Positions 17,157 through 27,500 are shown, numbered from the stretch's first letter. The stretch is DNA of 59,609 nucleotides from Alistipes sp. CAG:435 (GCA_000433355.1 FR893138.1:33122-92730), one strand, 5' to 3'. The notes: generated by a model from the sequence alone, not told the origin. Numbers and translations: made by a program.

Positions 17157-17989
17157 TGCCTAAGGAGAGATCCGTTGTCCAGAACATCCTCACAGTCGCG
17201 GTCTTCATTCTTCTGGAGGTCGCGGCTGTTCTGATGCTGTCGCATAACAACCAGATCCAGAGGCTTTGGATAGCCAGGATCTCGCACGGATTCATGGCGA
17301 AGGTCTGGGGAACGACGCAAGGTGTCTCCAATTATTTCTCCCTGAAGAGGCAGAATGACGAGCTGGCGGTCGAGAACAACAGGCTGCAAGAATTGGTGCG
17401 CGGCTATGAGATGGCGATGAAAGCCGCCGACCCATCGGCCAAGCCGGTCCTGATGGACAATGGATTCGAATATATCCCGGCCACGATCATCAAGTCCAGC
17501 GCCAACACCCAGCACAACTACCTTATCATCGACAAGGGCAGCGAGGACGGAGTGGTACGCAACTCAGGCGTGATCACAGAGAAAGGTGTCATAGGGATTG
17601 TCGATGCGGTCAGCAGCCATTATTCCTACGCAATCTCGTTCCTGAACACGGAGCTGTTCATCAGCGCCAGACTCGGCGAATCGGGAGCCGTCGGACCGCT
17701 TGCCTGGGACGGGATGAGCTCTGACAGGGCCATCCTGAAAGAGATCCCTCTCCAGTTCAAATTCGAGCCCGGGGACACAGTCTATACCAGTGGCTACTCC
17801 ACGATCTTTCCGCCGGACATCCCTATCGGCGTGGCCGGCGAGTCCAAGATCATCAACGGGGCCACCAATGAGATCGAAGTGAACCTTTTCCAGAATCACA
17901 AGGCGTTGAAATATGTCACCATCGTGGCAAACAGAAGGGCCGCGGAGATAGAATCCATTGAACAACAAGAAGAACAACCGAAGAAATGA
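17156..17989 (+). CDS. mreC: Rod shape-determining protein MreC
   Basis: 277 aa. Periplasmic scaffold linking MreB to PBP2 and RodA. A single N-terminal transmembrane helix (ILTVAVFILLEVAAVLML) precedes a coiled coil (about residues 60-85: KRQNDELAVENNRLQELVRG) and the two beta-barrel domains (about 100-265: IIDKGSEDGVVRNSGVITEK, GDTVYTSGYSTIFPPDIPIG). The tail is Glu/Gln-rich. The start overlaps the mreB stop by 1 nt and its end overlaps mreD by 4 nt (ATGA), showing translational coupling. Confidence 0.93.
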   Translation: MPKERSVVQNILTVAVFILLEVAAVLMLSHNNQIQRLWIARISHGFMAKVWGTTQGVSNYFSLKRQNDELAVENNRLQELVRGYEMAMKAADPSAKPVLMDNGFEYIPATIIKSSANTQHNYLIIDKGSEDGVVRNSGVITEKGVIGIVDAVSSHYSYAISFLNTELFISARLGESGAVGPLAWDGMSSDRAILKEIPLQFKFEPGDTVYTSGYSTIFPPDIPIGVAGESKIINGATNEIEVNLFQNHKALKYVTIVANRRAAEIESIEQQEEQPKK

Positions 17990-18495
17990 GAAACAGTTTC
18001 GCATTGACATACGTTCTGCTGACGGTTGCCCAAATGGTTCTGAGCAACTATTTCCATTTCACGCCCTACATGATGATCACAATCCTGCCGGTGATGGTTC
18101 TGTGCATCCCGACAAATGTCGGAACCGTGAAGGCCATGCTGATAGCGTTCGCCACCGGACTCGCCGTGGATTTCTTCGCCGAAGGGACACTCGGCATCAA
18201 CGCCATGTCCCTCGTACCGGTCGCATTGCTCAGAGAGCCTGTCATCGGGATGTTTTTCGGCAACGAGCCTTTCGAGCAGAAAGAGAGCGTCACCGTCCGG
18301 AAATACGGCTACGCCAGAGTCTCCATAGCCATCATCCTGACAACAGTGCTGTTCCTTCTCATCTACATCCTGGCCGACTGTGCCGGGACAAGACCTCTAT
18401 GGTTCGTCTTCACCTGCCTGGGTCTCTCCACCCTGGCCAGTTCCCTGGTATCAGTCTGCATCATCAATCTGCTGACCCATGAAGACAGAAGGTAG
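17986..18495 (+). CDS. mreD: Rod shape-determining protein MreD
   Basis: 169 aa, almost entirely hydrophobic with five or six membrane helices (for example TYVLLTVAQMVLSNYFHF, MMITILPVMVLCI, VSIAIILTTVLFLLIYILAD). The motif GLAVDFFAEGTLGINAMSLV near residue 58 is the GxxxDxxxGxxxG-like element of MreD. Part of the elongasome membrane complex. Four-nt overlap with mreC and 17-nt overlap with the PBP2 gene. Confidence 0.9.
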   Translation: MRNSFALTYVLLTVAQMVLSNYFHFTPYMMITILPVMVLCIPTNVGTVKAMLIAFATGLAVDFFAEGTLGINAMSLVPVALLREPVIGMFFGNEPFEQKESVTVRKYGYARVSIAIILTTVLFLLIYILADCAGTRPLWFVFTCLGLSTLASSLVSVCIINLLTHEDRR

Positions 18496-20326
18496 AGGAA
18501 AAGCCCTGATAATCGGGCTGTTTGTCGTCGCCGCCATCATCCTCGGGAAGTTGTTCTACATCCAGATCATCGATGACGAATACAAGATCAACTCGAACAA
18601 CAATTCGATGGTCTATGACATCATCTATCCCACCAGAGGCATCATCTATGACCGCAACGGCAAGATCATAGTCAGCAACAAGGTCACCTACGACATCCTT
18701 GTCACCCCGCGCGAGGTGAAACAGTTCGACACGCTTATGCTGGCGGACGCCCTCAACGTGACACCAGAATTCATCCGTGACAAGATGAATGAATATGCCA
18801 GGAACCGTCGCCGCATCGGTTACCAAAGTGTCGTGATGCTCAAGCAGATAAAGCCTGAGACCTACATGCAGTTCGCTGAGATCCAATACAAGTTCCCAGG
18901 CTTCAGGGGACAGGCCAGAAGCATCCGGGACTATCCCGTCAACGCCGGTGGAAACCTGCTCGGCTATGTCTCGGAGGTGGACGCCAACTACATAGAGAAG
19001 CATTCCGGGGAATACCGCCCTGGAGACTATGCCGGTAAGACCGGGATCGAGGCCGCGAGAGAGAAGGAACTGCGTGGAGAGAAAGGGTACCACATCTACC
19101 TTCGCAACTCCCGCAACCAGATCGAGCAGCGCTACAAAGACGGAGAGATGGACAAGGAAGCCGTACCGGGACACGACATCCACACCACGATCGACGCGGA
19201 TCTGCAGCAATACGGCCAAGAGTTGATGAGAAACAAGGTCGGGAGCCTCGTGGCGATCGAACCTAAGACAGGAGAAATCCTCACACTTGTGTCCAGTCCA
19301 GGAGTCGATGTGAGCATGCTGGCGAACATCGGCCAGCACTATGACGAGATCATCAAGGACCCTCACAAGCCGATGTTCAACAGAGCCGTACAGGCTCCGT
19401 ACCCTCCAGGCTCCGTGTTCAAACTTGTCAACGGCCTCATAGGCCTGCAGGAAGGCACATTGAACACAGAGATCACCTATCCTTGCAGCCAGGGCTACCA
19501 TTTCGGCAACCGCAAGCTCGGATGCCACGTCCACAAATCCCCGCTCGCCCTGGAAGAAGCCATCATGATGTCCTGCAACGGCTATTTCTGCTATGTGCTC
19601 AGGAATATTCTTGAAAACAAGAAGTACCACGGCATAGGAGAGGCGCTTGACAAATGGAACGAATATGTCCAAAGTTTCGGCTTCGGACACAAGCTGGGCA
19701 CGGACTTCCCCGCCGAACTGGGCGGAACTCTGCCGACATCAAAGACGTACAACAAGATCTACGGCAAGGGAGGATGGAAATTCACTACGATCATCTCCAT
19801 CTCCATCGGGCAGGGCGAGGTCGGAGCCACGCCTATGCAGATCGCCAACCTCGCGGCGACCGTCGCCAACAGAGGGTGGTACAAGATACCGCACATCGTG
19901 AAAGCGTCGGAAGGGGTCGAGATTGATCCGAAATATTACGAGAGGCAGTACACGATGGTTGACACGACGAATTTCAAAAAAGTGACGCAAGGCATGTGGA
20001 GGGCGGTCAACAGTGGATTCGGATCGGGAGGAACGGCATCCATCGCCGCGGTTCCGGGATTGGACATCTGCGGAAAGACCGGAACGGCGCAGAATCCGCG
20101 CGGCGCGGACAACTCCGTGTTCATCTGCTTCGCTCCTAAGGACAATCCAAAGATCGCCGTCGCCGCCTACATAGAGAACGCTGGTTTCGGAGCGACATGG
20201 GCCGCGCCTATCGCGTCCCTGCTGGTTGAGAAATATCTCAACGGGGAGATCAGTGACCAGCGCCGCGGATTGGAAGACAGGGTTCTTCAGGGGAATCTCA
20301 TGTCAAGGGTCAAGGCCTATAAATAG
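18479..20326 (+). CDS. mrdA: Penicillin-binding protein 2 (class B transpeptidase)
   Basis: 615 aa. Elongation-specific peptidoglycan transpeptidase, anchored by an N-terminal helix (ALIIGLFVVAAIILGKLFYI). The dimerisation/pedestal domain (about 45-260) starts IIYPTRGIIYDRNGKIIVSN. Catalytic motifs: SxxK in YPPGSVFKLVNG near residue 313, SCN in MMSCNGYFCY near 365, and KTGTA in CGKTGTAQNPRG near 530. Starts inside mreD (17-bp overlap) and is followed by rodA after 7 bp, the standard pairing of PBP2 with its SEDS polymerase. Confidence 0.94.
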   Translation: MKTEGRGKALIIGLFVVAAIILGKLFYIQIIDDEYKINSNNNSMVYDIIYPTRGIIYDRNGKIIVSNKVTYDILVTPREVKQFDTLMLADALNVTPEFIRDKMNEYARNRRRIGYQSVVMLKQIKPETYMQFAEIQYKFPGFRGQARSIRDYPVNAGGNLLGYVSEVDANYIEKHSGEYRPGDYAGKTGIEAAREKELRGEKGYHIYLRNSRNQIEQRYKDGEMDKEAVPGHDIHTTIDADLQQYGQELMRNKVGSLVAIEPKTGEILTLVSSPGVDVSMLANIGQHYDEIIKDPHKPMFNRAVQAPYPPGSVFKLVNGLIGLQEGTLNTEITYPCSQGYHFGNRKLGCHVHKSPLALEEAIMMSCNGYFCYVLRNILENKKYHGIGEALDKWNEYVQSFGFGHKLGTDFPAELGGTLPTSKTYNKIYGKGGWKFTTIISISIGQGEVGATPMQIANLAATVANRGWYKIPHIVKASEGVEIDPKYYERQYTMVDTTNFKKVTQGMWRAVNSGFGSGGTASIAAVPGLDICGKTGTAQNPRGADNSVFICFAPKDNPKIAVAAYIENAGFGATWAAPIASLLVEKYLNGEISDQRRGLEDRVLQGNLMSRVKAYK

Positions 20327-20333
20327 TTGAGCG

Positions 20334-21779
20334 ATGGAGAACTTTTCGGACAGAGGCATAAAGAAGAGTGTTGACTGGGCGCTGGTGGTCACCTACCTGC
20401 TCCTTATCCTTATCGGCTGGGTCAACATCTACGCCTCCATCCATTCCGATGGCCCCGCCAGCATATTCGATTATAATTTCCGCTCCGGCAAGCAGTTCGT
20501 ATGGATTCTCACCGCGCTCGGGCTTGCGGCTCTCATCCTGTTCGTGGTGAACGCCCAGCTCTGGGAAAGCGCGTCCATACCTTTGTATCTGGGGGTACTG
20601 TGCCTGCTTGTGGCCGTGATATTCCTTGGAGTGGAAGTTAAGGGGTCACGGTCATGGTTTGAGTTCGGGCCAATCAGGTTCCAGCCGGCGGAAGTCTCGA
20701 AAATCACGACATCACTGCTGCTGGCCACACTTATGAGCCAGGTCAATTTCAGGATCACACGGTTCAAGGATTTTCTTCTGACCGCCTTGATTCTCGGCAT
20801 TCCAATGGTGGTCATTCTGGCCGAGAGCGAGACTGGCTCCGCACTGGTCTATGTCGGATTCATATTCGTCATGTACAGGGAAGGTTTTTCCGGTTGGTGG
20901 ATCTTCTGCATCGGAATGGCCGCTCTGCTGTTCATCCTCACGCTGACGGCATCTCCTTACGTGTCCATCCTTGTGCTGGCAGGAGTCCTTTTGCTATGCA
21001 ATGGCCTTGAATCAAACAAAATAGGAGTGGCTTTCTGGATATTCTCAGGAGTATTGCTGATTCTCTGCCTGCTGCCGTGGATTTTCGGGAAGTTCAGCCC
21101 GGAGTCATTCGTCTCAAAGATAAATCCGCTCTACATCCTTGTCGGAATATGTGTCGCGGCGGTGTTGTATCTGATGATCGTTGGCTACAGGTCGCGTCAC
21201 CGCTTTCTGTCAATGTCCGCCTTGGGGTTGATCGCAGGAATGGCGCTCGTGTTCTCTACCGAGTTCATATTCAACAACATCCTTCAGGATCATCAGCGCA
21301 AGAGAATCGAGGTGCTGCTGGGGATGAAAGAGGATCCTGCAGGTGTCGGCTACAATGTCAACCAGAGCATGATCGCCATCGGTTCCGGCGGACTCCACGG
21401 CAAAGGCTTTCTGGGCGGGACCCAGACCACTTTCGGATTCGTGCCGGAGCAGAGCACCGATTTCATTTTCTGTACCGTCGGGGAGGAATGGGGATTCCTC
21501 GGCTGTCTTGTCGTGATCTCTCTGTACGTGTTCCTGATTTCCAGAATCATCATGGACGCGGAGAAAAGCCGGGAGGCGTTCACCAGAATATACGGCTACT
21601 GTGTGGCCTCGTGCATATTCATGCACTTGTTCATCAACATCGGGATGACCATCGGCATTATGCCTGTGATCGGCATCCCATTGCCGCTGCTCAGCTATGG
21701 AGGATCCTCGCTGTGGGCATTCACCGTGCTGATCTTCATATTCATAGCATTGTATCGGCAAGAGAAGAAATACTATTAG
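20334..21779 (+). CDS. rodA: SEDS-family peptidoglycan glycosyltransferase RodA
   Basis: 481 aa with about ten membrane helices. Polymerises lipid II together with PBP2. The SEDS features seen are WFEFGPIRFQPAEVSKI near residue 105, AESETGSALVYVGFIFVMYR near 165, the long extracytoplasmic loop with GVGYNVNQSMIAIGSGGLHG near 340 and KGFLGGTQTTFGFVPEQSTD, and GIPLPLLSYGGSSLWAF near 450. It is longer than E. coli RodA (370 aa) because of extra helices in the middle (about 205-300), as seen in other Bacteroidota. Last gene of the operon; no clear hairpin terminator follows. Confidence 0.94.
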   Translation: MENFSDRGIKKSVDWALVVTYLLLILIGWVNIYASIHSDGPASIFDYNFRSGKQFVWILTALGLAALILFVVNAQLWESASIPLYLGVLCLLVAVIFLGVEVKGSRSWFEFGPIRFQPAEVSKITTSLLLATLMSQVNFRITRFKDFLLTALILGIPMVVILAESETGSALVYVGFIFVMYREGFSGWWIFCIGMAALLFILTLTASPYVSILVLAGVLLLCNGLESNKIGVAFWIFSGVLLILCLLPWIFGKFSPESFVSKINPLYILVGICVAAVLYLMIVGYRSRHRFLSMSALGLIAGMALVFSTEFIFNNILQDHQRKRIEVLLGMKEDPAGVGYNVNQSMIAIGSGGLHGKGFLGGTQTTFGFVPEQSTDFIFCTVGEEWGFLGCLVVISLYVFLISRIIMDAEKSREAFTRIYGYCVASCIFMHLFINIGMTIGIMPVIGIPLPLLSYGGSSLWAFTVLIFIFIALYRQEKKYY

Positions 21780-21796
21780 CCGTTCAGACTGTTAAA

Positions 21797-21861
21797 AATT
21801 AGGGTGGTATATAGGTGTTGACCAACGTTTCTCTTATAGCGCTGATATTTAGGCAATTGTG
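21797..21861. repeat. Dispersed repeat, copy 1
   Basis: About 65 bp (ATTAGGGTGGTATATAGG ... GCTGATATTTAGGCAATTGTG) align at roughly 70% identity with the last 66 bp of the window (59544-59609). No ORF or transposase is attached. Possibly an end or leader of a mobile element that is otherwise absent here. Confidence 0.55.
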
Positions 21862-21964
21862 ATTCATTGATATTTCTGGACAATAATCTGTATGTAAAGG
21901 ACCTAATCTCCATCGTAGTCATATAATAAGATAAGTGGTGACGGAAGATCCCTGGCTTATTCAT

Positions 21965-22044
21965 CGGGTGAAAAAGGTGGCTTTCCGCACCCGACTCTAA
22001 TCAGGGATGTCTCTCCGGGTGTATAACCACCATTTTTTCACCCG
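21965..22044. repeat. Composite inverted repeat (two nested helices)
   Basis: Outer arms CGGGTGAAAAAGGTGG (21965-21980) and CCACCATTTTTTCACCCG (22027-22044) pair with a small bulge. An inner helix pairs CACCCG (21988-21993) with CGGGTG (22016-22021). The word CGGGTG or its complement occurs four times. Could be a terminator-like RNA fold or a mobile-element end. Confidence 0.55.
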
Positions 22045-22304
22045 GAATAATAGTTGTTTGGATCTGAGCAGACAATGCCACGCGCCAAGGTTGCTGAACG
22101 TGAATCCGGAATGTCGCCAGCTGTTCGGCCAGTGTTTTCTTCTCCTAACCCCAATCAGACGTCTTGTCCTTGTAGGTACACCAGAAGTTCGTTTCCTGCA
22201 CCAGTGATGCGCTCCAGTATATTCAGCGCATACAAAGGCCTCCTTACGTACATTTTTCTGTCCAAAAACAATATGAGACCGTTCTTACAGGTATGAAAAA
22301 CTAT

Positions 22305-22378
22305 GCGCACCTAAAACAGCATTCGCTTGATAACTAATGAGTTGATGTTTCAAGTGTAAATGTATTCGCGCACCTAAG
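22305..22378. repeat. 74-bp repeat, unit 1, bounded by GCGCACCT
   Basis: Begins GCGCACCTAA and ends TATTCGCGCACCTAAG. It aligns over exactly 74 bp with unit 2, with TGATAAC conserved at the same offset and diverged interior. Contains both terminal GCGCACCT words. Confidence 0.55.
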
Positions 22379-22441
22379 AGTCGACAGCCGCGATACAGGG
22401 CGTTCTATTGGTGTTCCGAACTCCCAGGTGCGAGAAACCAC

Positions 22442-22515
22442 GCGTACCTGAAATGTCATCAGAGTGATAACCAGCGACTTGCTCTTCTAGGTTCGAGCAT
22501 ATTCGCGCACCTGAG
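22442..22515. repeat. 74-bp repeat, unit 2
   Basis: Begins GCGTACCTGA and ends TATTCGCGCACCTGAG, same length as unit 1 and starting 137 bp after it. The upstream AGGTGCG (22426-22432) can pair with its first bases CGCGTACCT, so units may also fold as hairpins. Confidence 0.55.
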
Positions 22516-22766
22516 CGTTATGCATATTATGGTATGCTGAGCTTTAGATTCGCACAATATTATGTCTGGGTGGTCTTGAAGACGCTATATACCATTAACA
22601 GACACAGTTACCTTAGGGGTTTTCTTGTATGCCCGCAATCGCTTGGATGTCGGCACGATGCGGAGGAAGGTAGTCAACTTGTATATATTCCCCAAAAATT
22701 AACTGGTTTGCGACTGTTTTCCTTAATCAATGACTTTTTTTTAGTAAATTTGCATTCTATCATACT

Positions 22767-22851
22767 GCCTTGGTGGTGAAATGGTAGACACGAGGGACTT
22801 AAAATCCCTTGGACAGAAATGTCCGTGCGGGTTCGATTCCCGCCTGAGGCA
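22767..22851 (+). tRNA. tRNA-Leu (anticodon UAA)
   Basis: 85 nt. Acceptor arms GCCTTGG and CTGAGGC pair with two G-U pairs, and the discriminator is A. The anticodon stem GGGA/TCCC carries the loop CTTAAAA, giving anticodon UAA, which reads UUA/UUG leucine codons. A long variable arm (TGGACAGAAATGTCC) is typical of tRNA-Leu. The T arm is GCGGG-TTCGATT-CCCGC. CCA is not encoded. Confidence 0.95.
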
Positions 22852-22856
22852 CAAAA

Positions 22857-22889
22857 GAGGGTGAGTAAAGATTCTTCTTACTCACCCTC
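22857..22889. terminator. Bidirectional terminator between tRNA-Leu and susD
   Basis: GAGGGTGAGTAA (22857-22868) and TTACTCACCCTC (22878-22889) form a perfect 12-bp stem with a 9-nt loop. It is flanked by AAAA on the left and T-rich sequence on the right, so it can serve both the tRNA and the convergent susD transcript. Confidence 0.8.
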
Positions 22890-22915
22890 TCTTCATTTAT
22901 TCTCGAAAATATACA

Positions 22916-24481
22916 TCAGTCAATCCAACCCGGATTCTGGGTAAGAAGGCCGTTGGTACGATCTATCTCACTCTGGTCGATCGGGAAGTACCTGTACTTC
23001 TCAGTCCAGCCTTTCGAGCCAAGGATCTCTGTTCCCTTGTCAAAACGAAGAATGTCAAACCAACGCTGCATCTCATCCATGAACTCATAGCCTCTTTCCT
23101 TGAATATAATGTCAAGGAGTTCCTGCTTTGACTTACCGGCAAGGGTGATTCTATGGTTCTTGTCACCAAAAGCTCTGTCCCTGACAAGATCGAACCAATG
23201 CTGGCCGGCATCGCTTACGGTTCCGTTGATCCTGGCTTCAAGTTCGACACCCAAGAGAAGCACATCTGCATACCTGTAGAAGCGGAAGGCAGTCGCATGG
23301 TTGCTGGACGGATTAATGGATCCGGTGCTTTCCTTTCTCGGATGGTATTTGTAATGTCCAAGTCCTTCGTAATTCTCCTGTTGGTCGCTCACGATGAATG
23401 TGCTGCCTTCCGGGAGCGCACCGGACGTGACCATTTCTGCAACCTTTTTAGCCTCGTCCGCATAGACGATGCAAGTTCCTTCCCTACGGGTGTCACCTTC
23501 CTCGAACATGTTATAGACTGTGGAAGGCATCGTGCACTGGCCGTATCCTTCAAGCAGACCTCCTTCCTCGGCACTTCTCGGATCAACAAGGTTACGTCCG
23601 CCAAGTCCGTGGACAAAGCCCATACCGGTGTCGTTGGTGGATCCAGCAGAAACCTCGTAGATGGACTCCGTACCCCATTCTCCGTCCTTCAGCCAAAGAT
23701 GCAGATAGTCAGGATCAAGCGTGTAAACACCTGAGTTGATGATGGTTTTCATATCGTCAAGAGCCTTAGGGTACATTTTTTCGTCACGGTGGAAGAGGAT
23801 CACCTTCGCGCGGAGTACACGGGCCGCGTCAGCACAGATTCTTCCCTGCTGAACACTGGCTCGGGCCGGAAGGGCGGCGATGTTCTCGTCAGAAAGATCA
23901 CTCATCATAAAATCATAAATCTCATCTCTGGTCCCCTTTGGAACGGAATACATCTGGTCGGCGCTGAGGATACCTTTGATGAGAGGGAATTGCTCATAGC
24001 CCATAAACAGATAGTCATAGAAAAGAGCTCTGAAGAAACTGGCCTCTGCCTTCAACGGTTTCACGAAACTATCGTCAAGGGAGCAGGAATTAAGTTTGTC
24101 AATCAATATGTTGGCGGCGATTACTCCGTTGTAGATGCCGAAGTCCCACTCATTCCACCAAGAGCCATAGCCCCACTGTCCGAAAGAAGATGTCGCGTTG
24201 TAGGAGAACGTGTCCCACTTTGTCTTCCACTGGCCTTCACCCAGACCGCCTCCGGTCTCCGCCTCGTCCGAAAGAATGCATGAATAGTCATGAATTTCAA
24301 GAAGCCTTGTCTTGACCTCCCACATCACGTTGTACAGTCCCTTCATCATCTCATCCTCCGTCTTGTAGAACTCTGTCTCCGAAACCTGGGTACGAGGCTG
24401 TACCTCAAGGAAATCAGAGCATGCGGCAAGCGTCATAAGCGAAACGCCGATCGCGAGTGCGTAAGAATATATCTTTTTCAT
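22916..24481 (-). CDS. RagB/SusD family outer-membrane glycan-binding lipoprotein
   Basis: 521 aa. A lipoprotein signal (MKKIYSYALAIGVSLMTLAA, Cys at residue 21, then SDFLEVQPRTQVSETEFYKT) is typical of SusD. TPR-like helices build the N-terminal scaffold, and the C-terminal part shows FRYADVLLLGVELEARING-like and FKERGYEFMDEMQRWFDILR motifs, the standard SusD ending. It captures oligosaccharide at the cell surface as a lid on the SusC porin encoded 21 bp upstream. Ligand cannot be read from the sequence; neighbours suggest beta-linked or amino-sugar glycans. Confidence 0.94.
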   Translation of the reverse strand: MKKIYSYALAIGVSLMTLAACSDFLEVQPRTQVSETEFYKTEDEMMKGLYNVMWEVKTRLLEIHDYSCILSDEAETGGGLGEGQWKTKWDTFSYNATSSFGQWGYGSWWNEWDFGIYNGVIAANILIDKLNSCSLDDSFVKPLKAEASFFRALFYDYLFMGYEQFPLIKGILSADQMYSVPKGTRDEIYDFMMSDLSDENIAALPARASVQQGRICADAARVLRAKVILFHRDEKMYPKALDDMKTIINSGVYTLDPDYLHLWLKDGEWGTESIYEVSAGSTNDTGMGFVHGLGGRNLVDPRSAEEGGLLEGYGQCTMPSTVYNMFEEGDTRREGTCIVYADEAKKVAEMVTSGALPEGSTFIVSDQQENYEGLGHYKYHPRKESTGSINPSSNHATAFRFYRYADVLLLGVELEARINGTVSDAGQHWFDLVRDRAFGDKNHRITLAGKSKQELLDIIFKERGYEFMDEMQRWFDILRFDKGTEILGSKGWTEKYRYFPIDQSEIDRTNGLLTQNPGWID

Positions 24482-24502
24482 AATATTGCCTGTTATCGTT
24501 AA

Positions 24503-27500
24503 TTAGAATTTAATGTTGACTCCTGCAGTGAATGTCCTTGCCTGAGGATAGGTTCCGGCGTCGAGACCGTCTCTGGTGCCGACCTCCGGATCATAACCAG
24601 TGTAGCCTGTGATCGTAAACAGGTTCTCACCCTGAAGGAACAATCTCAAAGCCTTCATCCCGGCCTTTCGGGAAATTCTTTCCGGAAGCGTGTAGCCGAT
24701 CTGGGCCACCTTGAATCTAAAATAAGAACCGTCCTCGACGAAGAAATCAGAGATCTGATCGTTGATGTTGTCTCCTTCGACAAGTCTTGGCATCTTGTTG
24801 GATGTCCCGGCGCCATGCCAGCGGTCAAGCCATTCGGTTCCGAAATTGGCAAGTGTGGCGTTCGGTCTGCGGTAGAACTTGTAGATGTCGTTCCCTGCAA
24901 TTCCCTGGAAGTAAGCGCTGAAATCAAAGTCCTTCCAAGACACATTGAAGTTGAAACCAAACGTCCAGTCCGGATTAGGATCTCCGATCATGGTCCTGTC
25001 ATCAGCGTCTACGGATCCGTCACCAGTCACATCAACGAAACGGATGTCTCCAGCGTGAGGGGTTCCACCAACATTCTGCTTGGAAGCCGCGGCCTCCTCG
25101 TCTGTCTGGAATATTCCATCAGTCTTGTAGCCATAGAAGAAACCGTAAGGTCTGCCGCTTTCGCTGTAGGAAACACGTCCTCCAAGACCTCCGCCTATCA
25201 TATTCAAGCCAACTCTGTCTGGCCCTTGGTCGGTCACTTTGTTCTTAAGGTAGGAAGCGTTGGCGCCTACTCCCCAGAAAACATTGCCGGTGGTGAACCT
25301 ATAGCTGGCCTCCATCTCAACTCCTTTGTTTTCGACCGATCCGGCATTGACAGTCATGGAACTGAAGCTAGTGTATAGAGGAATAGGTTTGTTCAGAAGC
25401 ATGTCCTTTGTCTTTTTCTGGAACACATCCACAGTGAACGAAAGAGCGTTGTTCAGGAACCTGAGGTCAAGACCAGCGTCGAACTGCTCGGAAGTCTCCC
25501 ATTTGAGGTCTTCATTTGCGTAGCCGCTTGGGTACATTCCAGTGTAGGATTTCCCATCAATGATAGCGTTATGTCCGCTTGCCATCATCGTAGTGTAGGC
25601 GAACGAACCTATGCGCTCGTTACCGTTCTGTCCCCAACTGAGTCTGAGTTTGGCAAAGTCGAACCATGACGGCTTGGAAGCCAGAAAGTTCTCCTTGGTG
25701 ATCACCCAACCGAACGACACTGAAGGGAATATTCCCCATTGATGCTTACGTCCGAAATTCGAGGAGCCATCACGGCGGAGCACAGCCTCCAGCATATATT
25801 TCTCTTCATAGTTGTAATTCACTCTTCCGAACGCGGAGGCCAGTCTGTGGTCATAGCCGCTGCTGCCAACCTTGGACTGATCCTCAGAAGCCGTGGCTGT
25901 GTCGATGAATGCCTTGTTGATGTCAACGACAAGAAGGTTATAGTCTGTGCCCCAGATGTTCGATGAGGAGAATGCCGACATACTGGTTCCCACAAGCGCG
26001 CCAAGATTGTGCTTTCCGAAAGACTTGTTATAGGATAAAACGTTCTCCCACTGCCAGTTGAATCCCTGCCACTTGCTATCCTCGACAGAAGAGGTCTTAT
26101 TGTTGTTCGTGGTGTTGAGATCATATTCAGGTGTCACTTTTCTGGTGGATGAGACCATCAGGTCGATTCCGTAGGATGTCTTGAAAGTAAGCCCCGGAAG
26201 AAGGTCGGCGTTGACGGCGATGTTGCCGGTGAAGTTCTGAGGTTCGTACCTACGGTTATGGTTGACTTGCATGTCAGCCAGAGGATTAACCAGCTCGCGC
26301 ATGTCTATAATATTGTAGGTCTTTCCGTTAGGTGCCACCACGGCGTTAGGATAGGTGATCGCGTATTGTGCAAGAACCGCTGGATCCTCCTGATAGACAG
26401 GCTCGGTAGGAGGTAGCATATTCATTGACGCCATAAGACCGCCGGCCTCGCTGTTGTCGATGTCCGTTCCCTTAATCCTTGCTGATGAATAGCTAACATT
26501 GACACCGACGTTTACCTTGCTGAGCCAATCACGGTCAGGGGCACTGAGGACGGTGTTGTTGTACTTCGCGCGTACATTGTAGCGACTGTAGTCCGAGTAA
26601 CCTTTAGCATAGATTCCTTCCTGATTGACGTAGCCGAACGAGATATAGTAATTGGAATTGTCCGTGCCACCGCTGAGCGAAAGCCTATGGTTGACAATCG
26701 GAGCGTTTTTGTTCTGAAGAGCCTCCTGCCAGTCGGTGTTGAATTTGGAGGTTCCTGTGAAGTACGGATCCTTACCCGAGTTGGCGGCCTGCTCGTTGAT
26801 TAGCGTCATGTAGTCCTCGCTGCCAAGAAGGGAAATCTTGTTGGACGGGTTCTGGATACCATAAGTGAACTCATAGTCCAGAACAGCCTTGCCTTTCTTG
26901 CCTTCCTTGGTGGTGACAAGCACGACTCCATTGGAACCACGAGCACCGTAGATGGCGGCCGAGGCCGCGTCCTTTAGAATCTCGACAGACTCGATGTCGG
27001 ACGGGTTCAGGTTGTCGATTCCATTCTCGGAAGGCATGCCATCCACGATGAACAGAGGATTCGAATCGTTGATCGTGCTGACTCCCCTGATCCTGATCTT
27101 CGATCCTGCTCCAGGCTGGCCTGAGTTGGATATGATGGAAACACCTGAGACCTTGCCTTTCAAGGCATTCTGAAGGTTGGTTGGGTTACCGATGTCAAGA
27201 TCTTCCGAAGAGACACGGCTTACCGAGGAAGTCAGGACACTCTTCTTCTGGACGCCATAGCCGACAACAACCAGTTCGTCAAGAGTGTTGGAGCCTTCCG
27301 CGAATTTGATGACGAGATTGCTCTCATCGCCGGAGACAAGATAGTTAACATCATCGTAGCCAAGGAAAGAGAAAACCAATGTCTCTCCCTTGTCGGCGGA
27401 GATACTGAATTGGCCGTTATAATCCGTAGAGGTTCCCTTCGTGGTGTTACCCTTGACGAAGACTCCAGCCCCCGCGACTGGTTCGCCGGCAGGATCCAGG

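Larger units (their letters stand above)
21780..22766. other. Gene-free, repeat-rich region between rodA and tRNA-Leu
   Basis: About 1 kb without a supportable gene. It holds the dispersed repeat (21797-21861), an 80-nt composite inverted repeat (21965-22044) and two 74-bp direct repeats (22305-22378, 22442-22515). The short ORFs here show no known family and no codon bias like the neighbours. It lies directly upstream of a tRNA gene, a common integration neighbourhood; I infer relics of one or more small mobile elements. Confidence 0.6.

Noticed and set aside
18464..19690. 408-codon open frame antisense to the PBP2 gene
   Set aside because: Fully contained in mreD/mrdA on the other strand, with no domain, signal peptide or promoter; treated as a codon-bias shadow.
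21965..22044. Integron attC-like site
   Set aside because: Nested helices are present, but the conserved GTTRRRY/RYYYAAC core words are missing and there is no integrase gene.
22301..22515. Possible CRISPR array in the gene-free region
   Set aside because: Only two units, 74 bp long and internally diverged, without constant repeats or unique spacers, and no cas genes in the window.
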